This document shows positions 48,311-56,127 of a stretch of DNA of 64,000 nt, piece after piece (the stretch's first letter is position 1; each line of letters starts with the position of its first letter). The stretch lies in contig MGPE01000013.1 of NCBI GenBank assembly GCA_001797335.1, positions 14,853 to 78,852 of the forward strand, written 5' to 3'. A model generated the notes under the pieces. The model worked only from the letters and a program-made list of their open reading frames with translations, did no database searches and had not been told where the DNA came from. Source of the DNA: Deltaproteobacteria bacterium GWA2_38_16. Lineage in GTDB: Bacteria; Bdellovibrionota; JACOXK01; 2-02-FULL-40-11. Made by a program: the position numbers and the translations under genes.

Positions 48311-50014
48311 ATGGATATTAAAACATACGGACCGGCCAAGCTTTTAATTAAAAATAATGTTCGTATCCTAGAGCTTCGGGGAACAGAAGAGGAGATGGCC
48401 TTTCAACATGGAACTCTTTTGGCCCAAGATATTCAAAAAGGTCCGATCCCTTATTTATCCAAAAAATTTGAATTTGAACTTCAAAATGACGGGCCTTTAA
48501 AAAAACATCCGCTTCTTCAAAAAGTTGTTTTGAAATACATGGATTGGGTGTTTAAGCACCTCATTGCCTATATTCCTCTAGAATATAAAAAGGTAGTTAA
48601 AGCCTTAAGCACGGCTGCCAACATTAGCGAGATGGATATTTTAAGAGCGGCTTCAATGCCCGATGCGATGACGATTTTATCTCGGCATGCGGCCGGGAGA
48701 TTTTTTTTAAAAAAACAAAATATTCAAACCTTTGGATGTACCAGTTTTATTGTATTGGGTGAAATGACCCAAACCCAAGAGCTCATGCAGGGAAGAAATT
48801 TAGATTTTCCTGTGGCTGAATATTGGGACAAATATGCAAGTGTGCTTTATTGTTATCCTAAAGAGGGACAAAAGTATTGTTCAATTACTTCGGGGGGGAT
48901 TCAAGTTCCTGGAGTGACCGGTTTTAATGAATCTGGGCTTATTTTAGCGATTCATCAATTATTTTCAACGCATGTGACCTCTCATGGAATGCCGGTTGTT
49001 ATTCTGTGCGATGAGATTGTGAGGAAAGCCAAAACCATTAATGAAGCGATAGAGATTGTTAAAAATATCAAGAGAGCGGGGAATTGGGCTATTTCCCTAG
49101 CAAGTCATAAAGAAAAAAGAGCGGTGGTGATTGAAACGTCGCCCTCCCAGGTCTATGTGCGCGAATCAACGAATGGACTGATTGCACAATCTAATTTTTG
49201 TTTTAGCGAAAAATTAAAAAACCATGAAATGTTTTTTAATTTAACCACCGCTGAAGATAATCACTTTCGTCATGATCGTCTTATCGATGAGTGCCAAAGA
49301 CTGAAAGGTCAAATGGACGAAAAGAAAGGGATTGCTCTTCTCGGAGATCATTTTGATCAAAAATCTCAAGCCACCAAAGCCATTGGAAGGGTGGTTTCCA
49401 CCATTTATAATGTTCAATCTGCTTTTTTTAGACCGGAGCAAAAAAAGTTTTGGGTTTCAACAGGCATGGCCCCAGCAAATTTATCGGATTTTATGGAACT
49501 TCCCTTTGATTTTGATTGGAATTTAGAAACATATGATTTTAACCGAAAAATTTCTCCGAATCCTTTTATCCATACGCATCAAGGTGAGGCGATGCGAGCC
49601 TATACGAAAGCCTATGATTATTTTTCAAATGACAAAGATTTTGAAAAAACAGTGGAATGTTTGAACCAAGCCTTAGCACAAGACTCTTCAGAGTTTGCTT
49701 TTCATTTAGCAAAAGGTTTTATGCTCTTAAAGCTCAGGCGATTTGATGAGGCATTAAAAGCATTTGAAGTGGGAAAAACCATTACATTAAGCGTTCATGA
49801 AAGTGCACTCTTGAATTTATTTCAGGGGAGATCTCTGGATTTATTAAATAGGAGATCAGAGGCTCTTTCTTTTTATGCGCCCTATTTAGAAACCATCAAA
49901 ATTGATCATAAATTGCAGAAAGCTTTTCAGCGGTCTTATCAGAGATCTTATAAGGACAAAGACATTGACAAAACTATTTTTCAGTTTATCTTTGCTGATT
50001 TTCTGGCGTATTAG
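48311..50014 (+). CDS. C45-type acyltransferase/peptidase fused to TPR-like repeats
   Basis: Product of 567 residues. Residues of about 1-400 match the acyl-CoA:6-aminopenicillanate acyltransferase (C45, Ntn hydrolase) group. The likely nucleophile is Cys143 in FGCTSFIV, followed by LMQGRNLDFP, with GVTGFNESGLILAIH downstream. Autocleavage before the Cys would be expected for this class. The C-terminal 120 residues carry two or three TPR-like helix pairs (YFSNDKDFEKTVECLNQAL and LRRFDEALKAFEVGK). No signal peptide is visible. Substrate unknown; most relatives are poorly studied. It starts 12 bases after the rRNA terminator. Confidence 0.8.
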   Translation: MDIKTYGPAKLLIKNNVRILELRGTEEEMAFQHGTLLAQDIQKGPIPYLSKKFEFELQNDGPLKKHPLLQKVVLKYMDWVFKHLIAYIPLEYKKVVKALSTAANISEMDILRAASMPDAMTILSRHAAGRFFLKKQNIQTFGCTSFIVLGEMTQTQELMQGRNLDFPVAEYWDKYASVLYCYPKEGQKYCSITSGGIQVPGVTGFNESGLILAIHQLFSTHVTSHGMPVVILCDEIVRKAKTINEAIEIVKNIKRAGNWAISLASHKEKRAVVIETSPSQVYVRESTNGLIAQSNFCFSEKLKNHEMFFNLTTAEDNHFRHDRLIDECQRLKGQMDEKKGIALLGDHFDQKSQATKAIGRVVSTIYNVQSAFFRPEQKKFWVSTGMAPANLSDFMELPFDFDWNLETYDFNRKISPNPFIHTHQGEAMRAYTKAYDYFSNDKDFEKTVECLNQALAQDSSEFAFHLAKGFMLLKLRRFDEALKAFEVGKTITLSVHESALLNLFQGRSLDLLNRRSEALSFYAPYLETIKIDHKLQKAFQRSYQRSYKDKDIDKTIFQFIFADFLAY

Positions 50015-50021
50015 GAGGAAT

Positions 50022-51524
50022 ATGAAAAAGTATTTAATATTATTAGGCGTTATCGGTGTTTTTGTTGGTGGGATTTTCTACTATCAATTATCTCAAATAA
50101 CAGAATTAGTGATTCTTCACACCAATGATCATCATGGATACTGCTGGTCCGAAAATGGCAAGGGCGGTTTTGCTAAACAAATGACAATTCTTAAAAACGT
50201 CAGAAAAAAATATAAAAATGCGTTGGTCCTTTCAGCCGGAGATGTCAATACCGGAGCTCCCGAAGCCGATTTTAATCAGGGAGAACCCAGCTTTAAAGGA
50301 ATGAATATACTAGGATTTGATGCCATGGCTATTGGAAATCACGATTTTGATAACTCTCTTCCCGCTTTAAGAATGCAAGAACAATGGTCCGCCTTTCCTT
50401 TTTTATCTGCCAATATTTATGACAGGAAAACTCAAGCCCGCCTCTTTAAACCTTATATCGTGAAAGAAGTGGGAGGAATTCGGGTAGGAATTTTAGGACT
50501 TACTACCGAAGAAACCAAAGTGGTGACCAATGTAAAGTATGTGAAAGATATTGAATTTAAAGATCCTATCTTAGAAGCTAAAAAGATACTTCCTGAATTA
50601 GAGAAAAAAGCAGACATCCTTGTGGCTCTGACGCATATGGGATTTTATCCAGATCGGGCTCATTCAGATAATCCCTATAAGGGAGATATTGAATTGGCTT
50701 CTGAAAATCCACATATTCATTTTATTATCGGAGGTCACTCTCATATCTTGATTCCAAAACCCGTAGAAGTGGGGCGTACTCCTATTATGCAGGCCTATCA
50801 ATATGGGAAATATATGGGAGAACTTCATATTAAAATTAATAAAAAGAAACAGCTCATTAAAGGTTTTTCTTATGTGATGCATGACCTCAATGAAAAAGTG
50901 GCGGAAGATTCCGAGATGGTTGCTTTCCTAGAGCCCTATCTTCAAAAAGCAAAAGTATATTTTGATGAAAAAATTGGAGAATCTATGGTGGATCTCATGG
51001 GAGAAAGAGACGTGGTGCGATCGCAAGAGACAAATTTAGGAAATCTTGTAACTGATCTTTTTCGATCGGTGACCAAAGCCGATGTGGCCATTCAAAATGG
51101 AGGGGGGATTCGAGCCTCCATCCCAAAGGGGAAGGTTTCATTTGGAGATGTAAGACGAGCTTTTCCTTTTAATAATACGATTGTGGTTTTAAAACTGAAA
51201 GGCCAAGAAATTTTAGAACTTTTAAATCGATCGGCTTCTCTGGCCAGACCGGCGGGGGGATTTTTACAAGTAGCTGGGCTTTCTTTTGTTATAGAAGGCG
51301 GCCAAGTTAAAAATGTTAAAGTTCAGGGGAAATCCTTACAACTTGAAAAAGTATATTCTCTTGCCACCAATGACTTTGTGGCCAATGGGGGGGATGGATA
51401 TGAACTCCTAAAAAACAAACCCCGCCAAGATACGGGGTTTGTCATTTCAAGTGCACTCAAAAACTATATTATTTCTAAAAAAGTAATAGCGCCTAAAATC
51501 GAAAAACGAATCGTCGTTAAGTAA
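50022..51524 (+). CDS. 5'-nucleotidase/UDP-sugar hydrolase family protein
   Basis: Exported metallophosphoesterase of 500 residues. The ATG at 50022 is chosen because AGGAGGAAT lies directly before it and a signal/anchor helix follows (YLILLGVIGVFVGGIFYY). Metal site: TNDHHGY, SAGDVNTG, IGNHDFD, LTHMGF and GGHSHI. The C-terminal nucleotidase domain has ETNLGNLVTDLFRS, QNGGGIRASIPKG and NDFVANGGDGYELL. It resembles UshA and related enzymes that release phosphate from nucleotides in the periplasm. It ends in a hairpin shared with the convergent gene. Confidence 0.92.
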   Translation: MKKYLILLGVIGVFVGGIFYYQLSQITELVILHTNDHHGYCWSENGKGGFAKQMTILKNVRKKYKNALVLSAGDVNTGAPEADFNQGEPSFKGMNILGFDAMAIGNHDFDNSLPALRMQEQWSAFPFLSANIYDRKTQARLFKPYIVKEVGGIRVGILGLTTEETKVVTNVKYVKDIEFKDPILEAKKILPELEKKADILVALTHMGFYPDRAHSDNPYKGDIELASENPHIHFIIGGHSHILIPKPVEVGRTPIMQAYQYGKYMGELHIKINKKKQLIKGFSYVMHDLNEKVAEDSEMVAFLEPYLQKAKVYFDEKIGESMVDLMGERDVVRSQETNLGNLVTDLFRSVTKADVAIQNGGGIRASIPKGKVSFGDVRRAFPFNNTIVVLKLKGQEILELLNRSASLARPAGGFLQVAGLSFVIEGGQVKNVKVQGKSLQLEKVYSLATNDFVANGGDGYELLKNKPRQDTGFVISSALKNYIISKKVIAPKIEKRIVVK

Positions 51525-51531
51525 TTAACGA
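51514..51531. terminator. Short hairpin across two convergent stop codons
   Basis: TCGTTAA (51514-51520) and TTAACGA (51525-51531) pair perfectly with a 4-base loop. It includes the stop codons of the nucleotidase gene and the opposing secreted-protein gene. Too short to be a sure terminator. Confidence 0.35.
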
Positions 51532-51929
51532 GGTCGTTCTTCTCCGACATCTACGCTTGCCGTGCCTTCAATAAGAACAGGTTCAATTGGAAGAGGGGTG
51601 CCAATGGGTGCTTCATAAGGTCCTGTATAAGTACAGGTAACCGTGTGGTACCCCACGACATTGGCAATGTATCGGCCAAAGTCATCAATGAGCCCAGCCG
51701 ATGTGGTCCAACATCCTGTCAGATCTAGATCTTTAAGCCAGTTTCCATCTTTATCATACGCACGAGCTGTAAACTCCACTTCCCCTCCATACCGTGTAAA
51801 CGCCATGGGTGGAAATACCTGAATAGAAGCAACAGTAACGGGAGCAGGATCATTGCCATTGTCTGCAAAGATAGGAATAACGACCAGAAAACTAAAAGCA
51901 ATTAAACTGAAAAAAAGAACTTTTTTCAT
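51525..51929 (-). CDS. Small secreted protein with Ig-like fold (BIG2-like)
   Basis: Product of 134 residues with a signal peptide (VLFFSLIAFSFLVVIPIFA). The mature part looks like a single bacterial Ig-like domain: VASIQVFPPMAFTRYGGEVEFTARAYDKDGN followed by WTTSAGLIDDFGRY, the pattern of invasin/intimin-type BIG2 repeats, with two Cys that may pair. Function is not evident; such domains often mediate surface contact. It stands alone on the minus strand, convergent with the nucleotidase gene. Confidence 0.7.
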   Translation of the reverse strand: MKKVLFFSLIAFSFLVVIPIFADNGNDPAPVTVASIQVFPPMAFTRYGGEVEFTARAYDKDGNWLKDLDLTGCWTTSAGLIDDFGRYIANVVGYHTVTCTYTGPYEAPIGTPLPIEPVLIEGTASVDVGEERPR

Positions 51930-52010
51930 AAACGATACCCTCCGAATATAACTATAAAGCCTAAAAATCTTTCTTTACAAGCATAAAATTGGCGTGTTAA
52001 AAACTCTACT

Positions 52011-52760
52011 ATGTCTGGACATTCTAAATGGAAAAAAATAAAGCACAAAAAAGAAGCCTCAGACGCTAAAAAAGGCAAAGTTTATACCACGCTGATTAAA
52101 GAAATTACCATTGCGGCCAGGAAGGGCGGAGGAGATCCTGATTTTAATCCTAGCCTGAGAGCGGCCATTATTACGGCCCGACAAGCCAACATGCCCAGTG
52201 ACAATGTTGATCGAGCCATCAAAAAAGGAACCGGTGAAATGGAAGGGGTTTCTTATGAGGAAATTACATATGAAGGATATGGCCCCGGCGGGACGGCTCT
52301 TATTGTTGAAGTAATTACGGATAATAAAAATAGAACGGTAGGAGAAGTTCGTAATATACTGACTCGATATAACGGAAACATGGGAGCTGCAGGGAGTGTG
52401 GCTTGGATGTTTACCAAAAAAGGGGTCATTACGATCGACAAAAAAAATGTTACAGAAGAAAAATTGATGGAAGTAGCACTTGAAGCGGGAGCAGATGATA
52501 TTAAAGATGAAGAGGATGTGTTTGAGGTGTATACAACACCAGAAAATTTTGAAAATGTGTGTAAAGCACTTGAAAATAATAAAATTAAAAATGAATCTGC
52601 AGAAATTTCGATGATTTCAAATTCCACGATTCACCTGGAAGGAAAAACGGCTGAACGCATGCTGAATCTTATGGAAGCGTTAGAAGAGCATGATGATGTA
52701 AAAAAGGTGCATGCCAATTTTGATATTGATGAAAAAGAAATAGAAAAACTCGCAAGTTAA
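52011..52760 (+). CDS. yebC: YebC/PmpR family regulator
   Basis: Product of 249 residues matching YebC/TACO1 from [22 protein letters not shown] to the end. Family members bind DNA or assist translation of proline-rich stretches, depending on subtype. The position before ruvC-ruvA-ruvB is conserved in many bacteria. Its stop overlaps the ruvC start by 1 base. Confidence 0.95.
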   Translation: MSGHSKWKKIKHKKEASDAKKGKVYTTLIKEITIAARKGGGDPDFNPSLRAAIITARQANMPSDNVDRAIKKGTGEMEGVSYEEITYEGYGPGGTALIVEVITDNKNRTVGEVRNILTRYNGNMGAAGSVAWMFTKKGVITIDKKNVTEEKLMEVALEAGADDIKDEEDVFEVYTTPENFENVCKALENNKIKNESAEISMISNSTIHLEGKTAERMLNLMEALEEHDDVKKVHANFDIDEKEIEKLAS

Positions 52761-53284
52761 TGACTCAAAAAAGAGTATTAGGAGTTGATCCTGGTTCCCG
52801 AGTAACGGGTTATGGTATTGTTGAAGAAGAAGAGGGAAAGTTACACGCAGTTACTTATGGAGCCATTTCTCTTTTTTCTGAAAAATCCTTTCCTGCTCGT
52901 TTAAAAAAACTCTATCAAGAATTAGAAATACTGATTGAGCAGTACAAACCTACGGAATGTGCCATTGAAACAGTCTTTTTTGCTAAAAACGTGAGCAGTA
53001 GTTTAAAGTTGGGTCAAGCCCGGGGGACAGTTTTAACTGTGTGTGCCAATTATAATGTAGAGGTGTCTGAATACAGTCCCACTCAAATTAAAAAAGCTAT
53101 TATTGGATATGGAAGATCTTCTAAAGAGCAACTTCAAAAAATGCTTTATTTAATGTTGGGAGTGAAAGATTTGGCTCACTATAAACTTGATGTATCGGAT
53201 GCTTTATCTATTGCTATTTGTCACCTAAATTCTATAAGATTCAATGAAGTGAGGGAAAAATATGATCGGGCAACTCAAAGGTAA
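52760..53284 (+). CDS. ruvC: Holliday junction resolvase RuvC
   Basis: Cuts four-way junctions after RuvAB branch migration. It has 174 residues; the acidic catalytic set is visible at VDPGSRVTGYG (Asp10), CAIETVFF (Glu) and KLDVSDALSIA (Asp near residue 143). It overlaps yebC by 1 base and ruvA by 23 bases. Confidence 0.95.
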   Translation: MTQKRVLGVDPGSRVTGYGIVEEEEGKLHAVTYGAISLFSEKSFPARLKKLYQELEILIEQYKPTECAIETVFFAKNVSSSLKLGQARGTVLTVCANYNVEVSEYSPTQIKKAIIGYGRSSKEQLQKMLYLMLGVKDLAHYKLDVSDALSIAICHLNSIRFNEVREKYDRATQR

Positions 53285-53858
53285 TGTTGTTTTTAAAAAA
53301 ACAGATAAGGTGACTGTGGATGTTCATGGAGTGGGATATGAAATTACGATTCCCTCATCCACTTTTTATAAGCTTCCTGAAATAGAAAACGCAGTTCATT
53401 TATATATTCATACGCATGTTCGAGAGGATAATATTCAGCTTTTTGGATTTTTAACAGCCGGAGAAAAAGAATTTTTTCAATTACTCATGACGGTGAGTGG
53501 AGTAGGGCCAAAAGTAGCGCTTTCGGTTATTTCTGAAATTTCTCCTCAGGAACTCGCCACTGTTATTTTAACTTCCAATATTCAACGGCTAAGTTCTATT
53601 CAAGGCATTGGAAAAAAAACAGCAGAAAGATTAGTCCTGGAGCTTAAAGAAAAAATAAAAAAACTCTCTTCTGTGATTGTGGCCACAGATACGGTTTCGG
53701 ATTCTCAAGTGATTCACGATTTGGTTTCGGCATTATCCAATTTGGGGTATAAACAAGTAGAAATTGATCGAGCCTTGTCTCAGGTGAGATCTAGGATTAA
53801 TGAAAAATCTAAATTTGAAGAATTATTGAAACAATCTCTTCATTTTTTAAGAGCATAA
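53262..53858 (+). CDS. ruvA: Holliday junction DNA helicase subunit RuvA
   Basis: Junction-binding tetramer subunit, 198 residues. N-terminal OB fold (MIGQLKGNVVFKKTDKVTVDVHGVGYEI), two helix-hairpin-helix motifs (TVSGVGPKVALSVIS and SIQGIGKKTAERLV), and a C-terminal RuvB-contact domain. It begins inside the end of ruvC. Confidence 0.95.
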   Translation: MIGQLKGNVVFKKTDKVTVDVHGVGYEITIPSSTFYKLPEIENAVHLYIHTHVREDNIQLFGFLTAGEKEFFQLLMTVSGVGPKVALSVISEISPQELATVILTSNIQRLSSIQGIGKKTAERLVLELKEKIKKLSSVIVATDTVSDSQVIHDLVSALSNLGYKQVEIDRALSQVRSRINEKSKFEELLKQSLHFLRA

Positions 53859-53861
53859 CCA

Positions 53862-54890
53862 ATGGATGAAATCATCACAGGCAGTAATCAGCAAGAAGCG
53901 GATTCTCTCATTGAACAAAAACTCCGCCCTGAAACGTTAGAAGACTTTGTAGGGCAGGATAAGATTAAAGAAAATTTATCTATTTCTATTCAAGCCGCTA
54001 AGCAAAGAAATGAAGCGTTGGACCATTGCATTTTTTATGGTCCTCCGGGACTTGGGAAAACAACCTTAGCTTATATTATTGCTAGAGAATTAGGTGTAAC
54101 CATGATCAGCACCTCTGGGCCTGCGTTGGAAAAACAAGGGGATTTGGCTGCGATCCTGACTAATTTAAAAGAAAAAGAAGTGTTGTTTATTGATGAAATT
54201 CACCGTCTCAATCGTGTGGTAGAAGAAGTATTATATTCGGCTATGGAGGATTATTGTTTGGATATTATTATTGGGCAAGGTCCTTCAGCTCGAACGGTAA
54301 AACTCACCCTTCCTAAATTTACCCTTATTGGGGCGACCACTCGTGCAGGTCTTTTAACCTCGCCTCTTCGGGGAAGATTTGGAATTGTACATCGGCTAGA
54401 TTACTATGGTTTTTCAGATTTAGAAAAAATTGTAACTCGATCATCAAAAATTTTAAAAATTGAAACGGATACAGAAGGGGTGGGAGAAATTGCCAAGCGT
54501 TCGAGAGGCACTCCCCGAATTGCCAATCGACTGATTCGTCGGATTCGAGACTATTCAGAGGTGAAAGCGGATGGTATTATTACCAAAAAAGTAGCTTTAG
54601 AAGGGCTAAAAATGTTAGATGTGGATCAGGAAGGTTTTGATATTATGGATCGAAAAATACTCCTCACCATCATTGAAAAATTTAAAGGCGGTCCTGTGGG
54701 TATAGAAACCATTGCAGCAGCCATCAGTGAAGAAAAAGATACGATTGAAGATGTGTATGAACCTTATTTAATTCAGCAAGGATTTATTAGCCGCACTCCC
54801 AGAGGCCGGGTGGCTACACTCTCAGCCTATAAGCATTTTGGAATGGCACATTCAAAGGCGACATCACCTCCTCAGGAATCCTTTTTTTAA
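53862..54890 (+). CDS. ruvB: Holliday junction ATPase RuvB
   Basis: AAA+ branch-migration motor, 342 residues. Walker [13 protein letters not shown], Walker [10 protein letters not shown], sensor 1 [11 protein letters not shown], the arginine-finger region SPLRGRFG, and the C-terminal winged helix. It starts 3 bases after ruvA. A REP-like element follows 3 bases after the stop. Confidence 0.96.
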   Translation: MDEIITGSNQQEADSLIEQKLRPETLEDFVGQDKIKENLSISIQAAKQRNEALDHCIFYGPPGLGKTTLAYIIARELGVTMISTSGPALEKQGDLAAILTNLKEKEVLFIDEIHRLNRVVEEVLYSAMEDYCLDIIIGQGPSARTVKLTLPKFTLIGATTRAGLLTSPLRGRFGIVHRLDYYGFSDLEKIVTRSSKILKIETDTEGVGEIAKRSRGTPRIANRLIRRIRDYSEVKADGIITKKVALEGLKMLDVDQEGFDIMDRKILLTIIEKFKGGPVGIETIAAAISEEKDTIEDVYEPYLIQQGFISRTPRGRVATLSAYKHFGMAHSKATSPPQESFF

Positions 54891-54893
54891 TGC

Positions 54894-54963
54894 CGTCATC
54901 CTGAGTGAAACGAAGGATCTCGTACTTTAAGAATAAGATTCTTCGCTTTGCTCAGAATGACAG
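54894..54963. repeat. REP-like palindrome after ruvB
   Basis: GTCATCCTGAGTGAAACGAAG at one end and CTTTGCTCAGAATGACAG at the other are complementary over most of their length. It may stabilise or end the ruv transcript. Confidence 0.85.
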
Positions 54964-54981
54964 TATTCTAGAGTTTTTTTT

Positions 54982-55006
54982 CAACAGATGTTGTATTTTT
55001 GCAACA
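54982..55006. promoter_or_regulatory. Candidate activator site upstream of the lpxC sigma-54 promoter
   Basis: CAACA-GA-TGTTG (54982-54993) is a perfect palindrome, followed after 8 bases by another CAACA (55002-55006). It lies about 137-161 bases before the predicted start. NtrX-type proteins are reported to favour CAA...TTG sites. The link is an inference. Confidence 0.35.
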
Positions 55007-55017
55007 CTTTTGCTTGC

Positions 55018-55043
55018 GTCATCCTGAACGAAGTGAAGGATAT
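55018..55043. repeat. REP-like half element
   Basis: GTCATCCTGAACGAAGTGAA followed by GGATAT: one arm of the same family, without a nearby partner arm. Confidence 0.7.
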
Positions 55044-55115
55044 TGTATAGATTAACTCATTGAATTTACTTAATAAAATAAATTTTATTGCTTTTTTTAA
55101 AGAAAAAAGAAATAG

Positions 55116-55131
55116 TGGCACAGCTTTTGCT
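55116..55131 (+). promoter_or_regulatory. Perfect sigma-54 promoter before lpxC
   Basis: TGGCACAGCTTTTGCT fits the -24/-12 consensus at every informative base. The expected start (about 55142) is only 11 bases before the lpxC ATG, so the mRNA would be nearly leaderless. The A/T-rich palindrome 55072-55089 upstream could favour DNA bending. Confidence 0.75.
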
Positions 55132-55152
55132 CATATTTAACTGTGCAAGATT

Positions 55153-56067
55153 ATGGATTTTCAAAAAACCATTCGAAAGGCAATTCAATTTAAGGGTATT
55201 GGACTTCATACTGGAAAATCTTCTGAAGTAACTCTAAAGCCTGCCTTGGCTGATACAGGAATTGTTTTTATTCGAACGGATATTTCTAAGAAAATTTCTA
55301 TTCCTGCCTTAAATCACTTTGTTGTGGATACGACACTCTCTACTACTCTAGGAAAAAATGGGGTAACGATTGCAACCGTTGAGCATTTGATGTCTGCTTT
55401 GTGGGGATTAGGGATTGATAATGCAGAAATTGAAGTAAATGGACCTGAAATTCCTATTCTCGATGGCAGTAGCTTTGAATTTGTTCGAAAAATTCAAAAA
55501 ACAGGTGTTATAGAGCTAGATCGTTTAAAAAAGATGCTCGTGATTACAGAACCGGTATCGATTTCTGATGGAGATCGATCTTGCTCTTTGTTAAGATCTC
55601 GATCTTCAAAAATTTCATGTATGATTGAGTTTAATCATCCGCTGATTCAAAAACAAAAATTTTTAATGAAGCTTACTCCGAAAAATTTTATTGAATATAT
55701 TGCCGAAGCCCGAACCTTTGGATTTTTAAAAGATGTAGAGAGATTACGTGCTCAAGGCTTGATTGCCGGTGGATCTTTAGAGAATGCGGTGGTGTTAGAT
55801 GAAAAGCGGGTTTTAAATAAAGAAGGGCTGAGATATAAAGATGAGTTTGTACGCCACAAGGTGTTAGATGCCATTGGTGATTTGGCTTTGATGGGAGTTT
55901 GGGTGACTGGCCATTGGGTGAGCCATAAAGCGGGGCATGATCTTCATTATAAACTTATTCAAAAAGTGCTGACTCAAAAAGCCGGTTATCTTGTGGGGAT
56001 TCCCGAGGAAACAGCATATCAACGATTGTCAGAATTTCATTCTCTTTTCCAACCCGCTTCAGCATAA
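55153..56067 (+). CDS. lpxC: UDP-3-O-acyl-N-acetylglucosamine deacetylase LpxC
   Basis: Zinc enzyme for the committed step of lipid A synthesis, 304 residues. Zinc ligands: His78 in TVEHLMSALWGLGIDN and the later HKVLDAIGDLALMG motif (His and Asp). The proposed base Glu77 precedes His78. PEIPILDGSSFEF is also typical. Its presence indicates an LPS-type outer membrane. A perfect -24/-12 element lies upstream. In other Gram-negatives LpxC is mostly controlled by proteolysis, so sigma-54 control would be unusual. First gene of the operon with ntrY-ntrX. Confidence 0.96.
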   Translation: MDFQKTIRKAIQFKGIGLHTGKSSEVTLKPALADTGIVFIRTDISKKISIPALNHFVVDTTLSTTLGKNGVTIATVEHLMSALWGLGIDNAEIEVNGPEIPILDGSSFEFVRKIQKTGVIELDRLKKMLVITEPVSISDGDRSCSLLRSRSSKISCMIEFNHPLIQKQKFLMKLTPKNFIEYIAEARTFGFLKDVERLRAQGLIAGGSLENAVVLDEKRVLNKEGLRYKDEFVRHKVLDAIGDLALMGVWVTGHWVSHKAGHDLHYKLIQKVLTQKAGYLVGIPEETAYQRLSEFHSLFQPASA

Positions 56068-56089
56068 AACTTTACATAAAAACTGAGCG

Positions 56090-56118
56090 TTTACAGCATG
56101 ACAATGCTATTGTATACA
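56090..56118 (+). promoter_or_regulatory. Sigma-70 promoter candidate for ntrY
   Basis: TTTACA (56090-56095), 17 bases, TATACA (56113-56118). Its start would fall near 56125, just before the ATG at 56128, giving another almost leaderless message. Confidence 0.55.
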
Positions 56119-56127
56119 TTCAAGTAG

